Assembly: GCA_030267065.1 (NCBI GenBank)
Contig: JAJDJF010000001.1
Coordinates: forward strand, 80,448-144,447
Reading direction: 5' to 3'
DNA: 64,000 bases
From: Desulfovibrio sp. OttesenSCG-928-C06
GTDB taxonomy: Bacteria; Desulfobacterota; Desulfovibrionia; Desulfovibrionales; Desulfovibrionaceae
In this document: piece after piece, positions 1-6,300 of the stretch
How positions within the stretch are numbered: position 1 is the stretch's first letter
Layout: each line of letters starts with the position of its first letter
Notes under the pieces: model-generated
Told to the model about the DNA's origin: nothing
Seen by the model: the letters and a program-made list of their open reading frames with translations, nothing else
Databases searched by the model: none
Made by a program: the position numbers and the translations under genes

Positions 1-224
1 CAACGGGCTAGCTGGTCCGGGCATGAGGTGGCCTTTTTATCGCAGTGGATGCCTTCCAGCCTGTCTATTACTTCCCAAGCTTTGCAGCCCTCGACCATTT
101 TGGCAATCCCTTGCAGGTTGCCGTGGCAGCCGCCGTCAAAACTTACGCCACTTACAAGGCCATCCGGCGATACATTGAAGGTAATGGAGCGGGAACAAAC
201 CCCACTGGTTTTATATATAGGCAT
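1..224 (-). CDS. TSCPD domain protein (C-terminus cut by window edge)
   Basis: Read on the minus strand from the ATG at 222-224, this gives about 74 residues beginning MPIYKTSGVCSRSI and remaining open to the left edge, so the last few residues lie outside the window. It contains FDGGCHGNLQGI and then the literal signature TSCPDQLA that names the TSCPD domain, with four conserved Cys in a layout that suggests a metal site. TSCPD proteins are about 80-100 residues long; the domain also occurs at the C-terminus of class II ribonucleotide reductases, but the role of stand-alone copies is unclear. An AGGA sequence lies about 10 nt upstream of the ATG. The plus-strand ORFs over this stretch are antisense shadows. 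Identification is firm, function is not known. Confidence 0.85.
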   Translation of the reverse strand, partial: MPIYKTSGVCSRSITFNVSPDGLVSGVSFDGGCHGNLQGIAKMVEGCKAWEVIDRLEGIHCDKKATSCPDQLAR

Positions 225-560
225 GTGTTTGAAATCCTGTGTGTTGAAGTGCCTGCTATATTTAGGAACGTTCAACCATATAGTCAACCTGATTTGCGGC
301 TGGGATGCTTCAGCAATTCTTGTACTGCGCCAGCTTGCCCCGGCAATGTCGCGGTATTAATGACGCTTTTTGACGTACAGGGCGGGCAGGAGGGGGATTA
401 GCTGCTGATTCCTGATAAATGCTGTTTATGCAGCTGTTTTCGCGTCTTCACAGGCGCGCAAAAATAAGATATGGTATAAAATAAAGCTGAACAAAGTTAA
501 ATTGACCGGCCCGGCTTTGCGGCTGTATTTACCTGGAAATATCTATCAAGGAGACTAACC
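225..560. other. Intergenic region between divergent TSCPD and usp genes
   Basis: No convincing gene is visible. The two overlapping plus-strand ORFs that begin in the TSCPD gene and run to about 400 have no family features. The stretch must hold two divergent promoters. For usp a weak candidate is TTCACA (447-452) with TATGGT (470-475) at 17 bp spacing, or the nearby TATAAA at 475-480. The usp ribosome site (AAGGAG) is at 549-554. Confidence 0.5.
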
Positions 561-998
561 GTGTCGACAGAAACAATTCTGCTCCCGCTGGATGGCTCAG
601 CACACTCCAAGTACGCCTGTGAAGTTGCTTACAGGCTGGCAGCCCGGCTTCCAGGCAAGGAAACCATGCACCTGCTTCATTGCGTTACTCCCATACCCGG
701 TCTGATTGGCGGCGAGCAGCGCGCGCAACTGGAAAAAGAACACGCAGAGGAAGCTGCAAAGATATTTGCCCCTTGCATCGAGCTTTTTGCCAAGCTCGGC
801 AACCCCTGCGTAACGCACGTTCTTTACGGCGAGCCCGGCCACACCATTGCCGCCGCAGCCAAAGATTTTGGCTGTACGCTGATCGTCATGGGCTGCCGCG
901 GACATAGCGACCTGCAGAATCTGGTCATGGGCAGTGCCAGCAGCCATGTTCTGCAGCACTCCACTGTTCCCGTGCTTATTGCCAAGCCCTGTAAGTAA
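561..998 (+). CDS. Universal stress protein, UspA family, ATP-binding type
   Basis: A 145-residue single-domain Usp protein starting at GTG with a good AAGGAG ribosome site about 6 nt upstream. The N-terminus TILLPLDGSAHSKYA is the usual first beta strand and Asp-containing loop. The C-terminal half has the ATP-binding signature G-2x-G-9x-G-S as GCRGHSDLQNLVMGS, followed by the terminal strand VPVLIAK. Proteins with this signature bind ATP in the cytoplasm and usually act in stress survival or as regulators of other proteins; the partner here cannot be inferred. It stands alone, with its own terminator directly downstream. Confidence 0.93.
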   Translation: MSTETILLPLDGSAHSKYACEVAYRLAARLPGKETMHLLHCVTPIPGLIGGEQRAQLEKEHAEEAAKIFAPCIELFAKLGNPCVTHVLYGEPGHTIAAAAKDFGCTLIVMGCRGHSDLQNLVMGSASSHVLQHSTVPVLIAKPCK

Positions 999-1062
999 TC
1001 AGCAAACAGCAAAGAGTTATCTGGAGCGAATGTTCCGGAAAACCTTGTCCGTTCTACATTCA

Positions 1063-1099
1063 GACGCCGCTTTTTATGCAAAAAGCGGCGTCCTTTTTT
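1063..1099 (+). terminator. Rho-independent terminator after the usp gene
   Basis: A perfect 13-bp inverted repeat (GACGCCGCTTTTT and its complement) with a 4-nt loop is followed by CTTTTTT. It lies 65 nt after the usp stop codon. Confidence 0.9.
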
Positions 1100-1172
1100 A
1101 TCCTGAAAGTATCAGCTGTTGGCTGCACATGATAAGTTGGCCCTATCAAGGCGTGGAGGGGCCAGACAGTCA

Positions 1173-1643
1173 TTAAGCCGGGTAATACTTCCCGGTGCAG
1201 GATTCGATTGTCAGTTCGATAACCGCAGTTTTTCGCATGACGGTATCCGGGAAGGCTTTGCCTGAGTGCTGCGGGGTGTATTTGGCGACAATGGAACCAA
1301 GGATTTTTACGCGCGTGGCCTCATCTTCAACAAGGCGCGCTTTTCCACGGATAACCACGCTTTCATAGACGGTATTGGTGTCACACGGGGTGTCAGCCTG
1401 CGAGAGTCCGTTCATTCGATCTATTTCGAACCCGGCTTGCGTGTTGCGTTTGATGTTGCTGATTTTTTCTCCGGCAGCCAGACCGTGCATGTAGATGCAA
1501 TCTCCGGCAAGAACATAGTGAACCGGAACCACATAAGGGTAGCCGTCTTCACCGATGGTTGCCAGACGTCCAACCGGTTCTTCTTCCAGAAGTTTCTTGA
1601 TTTGATCATTGGATAAAGGGTATTTTTTCATTCTGGACTGCAT
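1173..1643 (-). CDS. Pyridoxamine 5'-phosphate oxidase-family flavoprotein (NimA-like)
   Basis: 156 residues with the split-barrel flavin-binding pattern: VGRLATIGEDGYPYVVPVHY near the N-terminus, then IYMHGLAAGEK and the central strand SVVIRGKARLVED. This is the small PPOX/NimA-like group of cytoplasmic FMN- or heme-binding proteins; members have been linked to nitroimidazole reduction or remain uncharacterised. The first ATG (1641-1643) has AAGG 9 nt upstream; a second ATG at residue 5 has no better site. It is convergent with usp and divergent from the glycosylase gene. Substrate unknown. Confidence 0.85.
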   Translation of the reverse strand: MQSRMKKYPLSNDQIKKLLEEEPVGRLATIGEDGYPYVVPVHYVLAGDCIYMHGLAAGEKISNIKRNTQAGFEIDRMNGLSQADTPCDTNTVYESVVIRGKARLVEDEATRVKILGSIVAKYTPQHSGKAFPDTVMRKTAVIELTIESCTGKYYPA

Positions 1644-1763
1644 TGCCGGCTGCCTTGTTGTTGATGGTTAATGATACGTCATTGCTACTTTATTCAGCCT
1701 GTTGCGGTCAATACGCGGCTGCTGGAGCTGCGTCCTGAATTATTCTCAGTATAGCGGGTAAAC

Positions 1764-2426
1764 ATGTCACAAAGCAGGAAAACCGGTAAATCAAAGCGCA
1801 AGGGCATCATTCTGAATCACGATAACTTGCGTCAGGCAGAAGACTTTTTGCGTCTGGCTGATCCGGTTCTGGGCCGGGTGATTGACCTTGCCGGGCCATG
1901 CCTGTTGTGTGAAACGCAAAACGACAATCCTTTTGAACAGTTGTGTAACGCCATAATCGGTCAGCAGCTTTCGGTTAAAGCCGCCCATACCATCAGGGGG
2001 CGGGTGGAGGAGTTGATAGGCTGTTTTGAACCTGAACCTGTTCTGGCGGCTGATGAGGAAAAATTGCGTGCATGCGGGCTTTCCAGACCAAAGATTCGCT
2101 ATGTCAGAGCGCTGGCCGCAATGGTTAAGGCTGGTGAGCTGAGAATAGATGATTTGTCTGGCCTGCCATCCGATGATGTTCTGGCGGAGCTGCTGAAAGT
2201 GCCGGGAATCGGGCGCTGGACGGCTGAGATGTTTTTGATTTTTAACCTTAAGCATTCCAATGTGCTGGCACTGGCTGACGCCGGTTTGCAGCGCGCGGTC
2301 AAAAAGCTTTACGGTCCCAAGGCGACATTGGAGAAAGCCGGAAAAAAATGGGTTCCGTATTGCTCGGTGGCCTCCTGGTATTTATGGCAGTCACTGGATG
2401 CCAACCTGTTCGAGGTCACTTCCTGA
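1764..2426 (+). CDS. DNA-3-methyladenine glycosylase II family protein (AlkA-like, HhH-GPD)
   Basis: 220 residues of the HhH-GPD superfamily, which excise alkylated bases from DNA in the first step of base excision repair. Visible parts: the N-terminal helical region with NAIIGQQLSVKAAHTI (about 60-75), the helix-hairpin-helix LLKVPGIGRWTAEMFLIF (about 140-157), and the catalytic Asp in ALADAGLQRA (about 165-174). The ending VASWYLWQSLD is typical of the bacterial Mag/AlkA-like group. There is no AlkA N-terminal TBP-like domain, so it resembles the shorter Mag proteins. A basic tail (SRKTGKSKRKG) precedes the domain. It forms its own unit ending at a hairpin shared with the opposing GNAT gene. 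Confidence 0.9.
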   Translation: MSQSRKTGKSKRKGIILNHDNLRQAEDFLRLADPVLGRVIDLAGPCLLCETQNDNPFEQLCNAIIGQQLSVKAAHTIRGRVEELIGCFEPEPVLAADEEKLRACGLSRPKIRYVRALAAMVKAGELRIDDLSGLPSDDVLAELLKVPGIGRWTAEMFLIFNLKHSNVLALADAGLQRAVKKLYGPKATLEKAGKKWVPYCSVASWYLWQSLDANLFEVTS

Positions 2427-2530
2427 CAGATTGCGCAGGGCGTTTTTTTATGATCCTGGCAGTAGCTGATGTTCAGGACAATTTTGATGTTTCAGGTAAT
2501 GCGGATGCTTTTGGCAATTGCGGTTACATA

Positions 2531-2563
2531 AGTAAAAAGCCTCTTTCAAGAGGCTTTTTACTT
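2531..2563. terminator. Bidirectional terminator between glycosylase and GNAT genes
   Basis: Inverted repeat AGTAAAAAGCCTCTT with a 3-nt loop and its complement; A-run on one side and T-run on the other serve the two converging genes. Confidence 0.85.
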
Positions 2564-2585
2564 ATGGTGAGGTGTTAGGAGTGTT

Positions 2586-3026
2586 CTATTTCTTCATATG
2601 CAAAATGGGGAATGGCCTTCCAGCGTCGTCCAGAGGAGAGCGGCTGACAATCTCGAACCCCATGTGCCTGTAGAAGCCAACAGCCTGTGAGTTTTGCTCG
2701 TTCACATCAACAAATTGCACCTTATAAACGTCAAGAGCGTGATGTATAAAGTTTTTTCCAAGCCCTGTCCCTCTATGTGGCGGGTGAATAAAAAGCATTT
2801 CGATTTTTCCGTTTTCAATTCCCATAAAACCAGAAATACTTCCTGTTTCATCTACAGTATATACAAGGTTGCTTATACCTATGAAGCCCTGTTCTGCATA
2901 TGGCTTTATGGAAATAATATCGTCGTCCGTGAGGAAGCTATGTGTTGCTCTTACGGAAGCTTCCCACATTGTCAGGAGTTCATTTATTAACTCACCAGTT
3001 CTGTCTATTGCTGTTCTTATTGACAT
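2586..3026 (-). CDS. GNAT-family N-acetyltransferase (YjaB-like)
   Basis: 146 residues with the Gcn5-related acetyltransferase fold. The acetyl-CoA loop is HPPHRGTGLGKNFI (about 85-98) and the C-terminal NEQNSQAVGFYRHMGF is the usual strand-helix that follows it. The opening, with WEASVRATHSFL, matches the YjaB-like subgroup, cytoplasmic acetyltransferases of uncertain substrate. The gene looks AT-richer by eye than its neighbours, with many TTT/ATA codons, which may hint at recent acquisition next to the tmRNA gene, a common insertion locus. Start chosen at ATG 3024-3026. Confidence 0.88.
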   Translation of the reverse strand: MSIRTAIDRTGELINELLTMWEASVRATHSFLTDDDIISIKPYAEQGFIGISNLVYTVDETGSISGFMGIENGKIEMLFIHPPHRGTGLGKNFIHHALDVYKVQFVDVNEQNSQAVGFYRHMGFEIVSRSPLDDAGRPFPILHMKK

Positions 3027-3167
3027 GACACACCTTTTTCTGGCGCAAAGCTAAATGAACAATAGCCGCACAGTCAAGCGGATCGAGTCATGGCTGGCCT
3101 CACGAATGGGCACAAGTCAGGCTCAATTTGGCACAAAGTGAGTTCCGGCAGGATTCATGAGTTAAAG

Positions 3168-3210
3168 AAAAAGGCCAAAAATCCCTATTTCAAGGAGTTT
3201 TGGCCTTTTC
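3168..3210 (-). terminator. Terminator of the tmRNA gene
   Basis: GAAAAGGCCAAAA pairs with its complement across a 17-nt loop; on the minus strand the second arm runs into CTTTTTC. It starts about 23 nt after the tmRNA 3' end. Confidence 0.75.
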
Positions 3211-3232
3211 AGGTCTTTGTCAGACCATTGGT

Positions 3233-3592
3233 TGGTGGAGGCGGCGGGAATCGAACCCGCGTCCGAAAACATTCCACTCATAACGTCTACGGGCGTAGAC
3301 CAGGTATAAGTTCTTACGGCAGGGGCCGCCCCTGGTCAGGGCATCCTGCCGCCAGCCCTCCTTAAGGTTCTCGCGCCTTCAGCGGAAGACATCATCCGGC
3401 GCCAGCCTGATAAAGTATGTCAGTTGTTTTCGCTTATCAGGCGTCTGCAAAAACAACCGCGCGGCTTAATTAAGCTGCGTAAGCGTATTCGTAATCGTTG
3501 CCAATTACTTTTGTGCCGCTTTTTACGAGGCCAGCGGCGCCTCGGCCCGCAATTAAGGCTTCATACGTCCCCGTCGAAACCAGTGCGCCCCC
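3233..3592 (-). ncRNA. ssrA: tmRNA (transfer-messenger RNA)
   Basis: The minus strand begins GGGGGCGCACTGG followed by TTTCGACGGGG and ends with the T-arm GGTTCGATTCC and an encoded CCA. The 7-bp acceptor stem pairs GGGGGCG with CGCCTCC, including one G-U pair. The 360-nt length fits a one-piece tmRNA. tmRNA with SmpB frees stalled ribosomes and tags the nascent chain for proteolysis. The reading frame inside (3470-3502) encodes the tag. No integrase or tRNA-end direct repeat was noticed next to it. Confidence 0.97.
3470..3502 (-). other. tmRNA proteolysis-tag reading frame
   Basis: Following the upstream AAAAGTAATT, the resume frame reads GNDYEYAYAA and then TAA. It ends in the Ala-Ala degron recognised by ClpXP-type proteases. 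The first codon is GGC (Gly); tags most often begin with Ala, so this end is the unusual part. The resume codon was assigned by frame and position, not measured. Confidence 0.8.
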
Positions 3593-3646
3593 ATCTGGGA
3601 GTGGCCTGTATCCCCACGCTTAAACAGGGATGCTGGCCGGACTCGA

Positions 3647-3674
3647 AATATAAACAGTTATGACCAAAAAGCAA
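3647..3674 (-). promoter_or_regulatory. Candidate sigma-70 promoter of ssrA
   Basis: On the minus strand TTGCTT (3669-3674) is separated by 16 bp from TATATT (3647-3652). A start near 3640 would give a precursor with about 48 extra 5' nucleotides for RNase P to remove, as is normal for tmRNA. Confidence 0.55.
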
Positions 3675-3781
3675 GTAGGTAGCCTTAAATCGTTAACATG
3701 CTCAAATTCTGGCGGTTCAAGTCACCAAAGTGCTGAGCTTTGCTGAGTTCAGGGGCTTGTATTACCATCCTTGATCAGTGC

Positions 3782-3958
3782 TTAGCGCAGATTGTTTATA
3801 TTCAGCAGCGTTGTGCAGTGAGGGCAGGTGAGAAGCAGTTCGCCTTTGGAATGCTCCTGTTCCGTTGTTTCGTTTCTGAACATGGTGTCACACATGGAGT
3901 TAGAAAACATGTAGTCAACCATAACAGCCTGGCCGCAAGTGCAGTAACGTTTTTGCAT
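3782..3958 (-). CDS. Small zinc-ribbon-like protein, unrecognised
   Basis: 58 residues starting MQKRYCTCGQAV, with the ATG at 3956-3958 chosen because AGGAGA lies 9 nt upstream; a longer in-frame start has no ribosome site. It has two cysteine knuckles, CTCG near the N-terminus and CPHC near the C-terminus (TCPHCTTLLNINN), like small zinc ribbons such as phage Com proteins. It sits downstream of the CI-like repressor on the same strand, 93 nt beyond its stop and past a weak terminator. Function unknown. Confidence 0.6.
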   Translation of the reverse strand: MQKRYCTCGQAVMVDYMFSNSMCDTMFRNETTEQEHSKGELLLTCPHCTTLLNINNLR

Positions 3959-3999
3959 GATAATTCTCCTGGGTTTATAAAAGGCAACATTGTTGTTAA

Positions 4000-4043
4000 A
4001 AATTTGCCCGGAGCAGTCTGCCAAAGCAGGAATTGCTCCGGGC
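4000..4043 (-). terminator. Stem-loop after the CI-like repressor gene
   Basis: GCCCGGAGCA pairs with TGCTCCGGGC (10 bp) around an 18-nt loop. On the minus strand it is followed by AAATTTTTAAC, so the U-run is offset and termination may be partial. Confidence 0.5.
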
Positions 4044-4051
4044 GATAAAAA

Positions 4052-4783
4052 CTAGATTACTTTGCGAAAGAGCCAGACTACCTTTCCGATGATGCGGAAT
4101 GAGTCCATTTCATCGCCATAAAGTTTGATTGGCTCATAGGCCGGGTTATCTGAAATCAATCCCAGTCCGCCATCAGCGTAGCGAATAAGCCGCTTGATAA
4201 AAATCGTTTCGTCGTAGCCAACAGCCAGAACAGTATTGGCGGCAAAACTTTTAAAGGACTGATCAATCAGCACCGTGTCGCCATTATATATTCCGGGCTC
4301 CATACTGTCGCCAGATACATCCATGAAGATCATGCTGCCGGGATTGCCTATGGAGTGGAGCATGGGGGAAGGGAGCGGGATATGGTCAATGACACTTCCT
4401 TCAACGTCAAAGGAACCGCCGCCGGCGCACAGAACCGCGCTGATTTTGGGAATGCTGATAATCTCGGAGCGATCTCCGTCAGGCTCGGCGTGTCTGCTGG
4501 TTGAAATACTCGCATAGCCGCTGCCAGAGCGGAAAGCGTCAGAATTGAGCTGTACGGGCCTTAAAATCTTTTTTTGATACTCATCCCCATGTTCCAGCCA
4601 GTCTGGTGATACAGCGAATTTTCGCGAGATGTTCAAAAGCCACTTTTCCGGAACCGCGTCCCGGTTCTTTGCCTGTGTAATGGCAGAGCGGTTAATGCCA
4701 AGCAGGGCAGCAAGTTCCATCTGTGTTTTTGCGCCAGTAGCCTCGCATGCTCTACGGAAGAAGTCGTCAAAGCTGATAGCCAT
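4052..4783 (-). CDS. CI/LexA-type self-cleaving transcriptional repressor (S24 peptidase domain)
   Basis: 243 residues from the ATG at 4781-4783, chosen because GAGG lies 7 nt upstream; the ORF extends further 5' without a site. N-terminus: a helix-turn-helix of the phage CI repressor type (TQMELAALLGINRSAITQAKN, about 20-40) and the following PDWLEHG. C-terminus: an S24/LexA protease domain with the nucleophile Ser in GDSMEPGIYNGD and the general-base Lys in ETIFIKRLIR. CAGGG upstream offers the Ala-Gly bond cut in such repressors. Family knowledge: RecA-stimulated autocleavage relieves repression. No phage genes surround it, so it may be a domesticated repressor. A candidate operator lies at 4901-4916. 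Confidence 0.88.
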   Translation of the reverse strand: MAISFDDFFRRACEATGAKTQMELAALLGINRSAITQAKNRDAVPEKWLLNISRKFAVSPDWLEHGDEYQKKILRPVQLNSDAFRSGSGYASISTSRHAEPDGDRSEIISIPKISAVLCAGGGSFDVEGSVIDHIPLPSPMLHSIGNPGSMIFMDVSGDSMEPGIYNGDTVLIDQSFKSFAANTVLAVGYDETIFIKRLIRYADGGLGLISDNPAYEPIKLYGDEMDSFRIIGKVVWLFRKVI

Positions 4784-4900
4784 ATTTATACCTCGCTGCG
4801 CGTTTTGTTTGCAGATGCCCTGGAGCCGCGCACTGATGTTCATATATCTCAACTCAATGTCTTTTGGCAATAGGGTTGACGTGGTTTTGTTGATTTTTAT

Positions 4901-4916
4901 TTACCTGAGTAGGTAA
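4901..4916. promoter_or_regulatory. Candidate operator of the CI-like repressor
   Basis: Perfect inverted repeat TTACCT-N4-AGGTAA, 118 bp upstream of the repressor start codon and in an AT-rich promoter-like stretch. HTH repressors of this class usually bind such dyads and control their own gene. The assignment is by position only. Confidence 0.45.
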
Positions 4917-4960
4917 CATGTTTAAATTATTGATGTTTGCTGAATGGTTACAGATTGAAA

Positions 4961-4988
4961 AGTTAACATAATTTACATTATGGGACAT
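4961..4988 (-). other. dif: Candidate dif site (XerC/XerD chromosome dimer resolution)
   Basis: The 28 bp read on the minus strand as an 11-bp arm ending CATAA, the 6-bp centre TGTAAA, and the 11-bp arm TTATGTTAACT. Against the Escherichia coli dif site I count 10/11 matches in the XerD arm, 5/6 in the centre and 6/11 in the XerC arm, which is the arm that varies most among bacteria. CATAA and TTATG flank the centre as inverted half-sites. xerD lies 1.3 kb away and xerC is at 49.4 kb. Only one copy was found in the window. Confidence 0.75.
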
Positions 4989-5149
4989 TAATATAAAGCT
5001 ACACTAGGCACGAAATACACGAAATAAACGTGATGCTTTTGTAATTTGTAATCCGTGCAAATAGGCTCACGCTTTTGCCAATGCTCTCAGGGGCTCTTTG
5101 AGGGCCTGGAATTACTTTTTTGATGATTGTGCTGCGTAAGGCGTAATTT

Positions 5150-5186
5150 TAAAAATAAAGGGAACCTGAATGAATCAGATTCCCTT
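5150..5186 (-). terminator. Terminator downstream of the YHS-domain gene
   Basis: On the minus strand AAGGGAATCTGA pairs with TCAGGTTCCCTT (one mismatch, 5-nt loop) and is followed by TATTTTTA. It is about 135 nt after the gene's stop codon. Confidence 0.7.
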
Positions 5187-5320
5187 GTTATTATGCAGTG
5201 TTCTTGGCGCTATCTCGCGCAGATTCTCCTGCTGGATTATTCTGTCTGGTACCGGGCTGGCATGTTTAAAGTCTGTTTGTTGTGGTCCTGTTTGCTGTGT
5301 CTGCGGTGCTCGATGTCTGT

Positions 5321-5635
5321 TTATTCTTCCTCGTCGTTTTCGCTGTTGGTGCGCGGAATTTCACGGCCGCCCTGTTCTAGTTGCTTCAGATACTTGTCAC
5401 GGCATTCATAGCTGCAAAAGTGATAGATCTTGTCACCGTCCTTTACGGTTACGCTATCATCAATGGAAACATAGCTACCACAAACAGGGTCCTTGATCAG
5501 TTCGCCGGACTCTTTTTTTCGGGCCTGTTCTTTGGCGCTTGCTTCCTTGTCGCCCTGTTTTTTGCGCTTTAGATCGTTAAAAAACAGTTTGTAGGCAACA
5601 AAAATAGCCAGTCCGATGATGATAAATCTAAGCAT
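5321..5635 (-). CDS. Membrane-anchored YHS/TRASH-type metal-binding protein
   Basis: 104 residues. An N-terminal hydrophobic helix (LRFIIIGLAIFVAYKLFF) should anchor it in the inner membrane, then a charged linker, then a YHS-like metal-binding motif: DPVCGSYV followed by YHFCSYECRDKYL (about 49-83), and an acidic tail NDEEE. YHS/TRASH modules bind transition metals through these Cys residues; the metal and job are not known. AGGAG lies 6 nt before the ATG. It is 56 nt downstream of folK on the same strand and may be cotranscribed. Confidence 0.85.
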   Translation of the reverse strand: MLRFIIIGLAIFVAYKLFFNDLKRKKQGDKEASAKEQARKKESGELIKDPVCGSYVSIDDSVTVKDGDKIYHFCSYECRDKYLKQLEQGGREIPRTNSENDEEE

Positions 5636-5691
5636 TTGAGGCTCCTGTGGAGAAATTTTCCGCTGCGCGACTGTGGTGGCGCTCCCAAGTT

Positions 5692-6201
5692 CTAGCCTTT
5701 CTGGTATATTTTGTCATTATCCAGTCTGTAATCGAGTCTGGACAATGCAGCCTCCATCTGCTTGCCGAATTCTTCTCCGGCAACATCCAGCAGCGGAACC
5801 AGCACAAAGGCCCTCTCCCACATGCGCGGATGCGGCAACGTCAGTTCTGGCGTATCAAGTTTTGCGCCGTCCACATGCAAAATATCAAGGTCAATTGTAC
5901 GCGGCCCAAAGCGTCTTTGTGGATCTCGCTCGCGCCCCATATTGTTCTCTATTTTTTGCAGTTCCTTCAATAGCTCATGAGGCTTGATGTTCAGAGCGAG
6001 TTTTGCGGCCTGATTAAAGAACCAGGGCTGATCCGCGTCGCCTTGCGGTTCGGTGCGGTACACCTGCGAGACGGCAAGCAGCCTGACGCCCGTAATGGTC
6101 TTGATGGCATCCAGCGCCGTATTCAGGTTTTGCAGGCTTTCGCCGCTGTTGGAGCCAAGTCCGATATAGGCGGCTGCGCCTGTTGTGATGGATTTGGGCA
6201 T
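5692..6201 (-). CDS. folK: 2-amino-4-hydroxy-6-hydroxymethyldihydropteridine diphosphokinase
   Basis: 169 residues. FolK transfers pyrophosphate from ATP to hydroxymethyl-dihydropterin in cytoplasmic folate synthesis. Family landmarks: AYIGLGSNSGE at the start, SQVYRTEPQG, FFNQAAKLAL, ENNMGRER, and the ATP/Mg signature RFGPRTIDLDILH (about 98-110), then LPHPRMWERAFVLVPL. Length is normal. The ribosome site is weak. It is the first gene of a two-gene minus-strand unit with the YHS protein; no other folate gene is adjacent. Confidence 0.96.
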   Translation of the reverse strand: MPKSITTGAAAYIGLGSNSGESLQNLNTALDAIKTITGVRLLAVSQVYRTEPQGDADQPWFFNQAAKLALNIKPHELLKELQKIENNMGRERDPQRRFGPRTIDLDILHVDGAKLDTPELTLPHPRMWERAFVLVPLLDVAGEEFGKQMEAALSRLDYRLDNDKIYQKG

Positions 6202-6300
6202 GCTTTATTATCGCTTTAATATAAGGTGTCAGGTAGTTAGATATCAGCCGTTCGGACTGCATCTTGCTGTTTTTGCCAGCCCGTGTAAAGATAGTCGGAT

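Larger units (their letters stand above)
4784..5320. other. AT-rich intergenic region with operator, dif-like site and terminator
   Basis: No gene is supported here. It holds the perfect inverted repeat at 4901-4916, the dif-like site at 4961-4988 and the terminator of the YHS gene at 5150-5186. The small plus-strand ORFs at 5127-5496 lack ribosome sites and family features. 5187-5320 shows nothing beyond being the 3' leader of the YHS gene. Confidence 0.6.

Noticed and set aside
28-401. Overlapping plus-strand ORFs at the left edge
   Set aside because: They are antisense to the TSCPD gene and have no ribosome site or family motif.
3090-3663. Plus-strand ORFs across the tmRNA locus
   Set aside because: They overlap ssrA and its terminator; the RNA explains the sequence.
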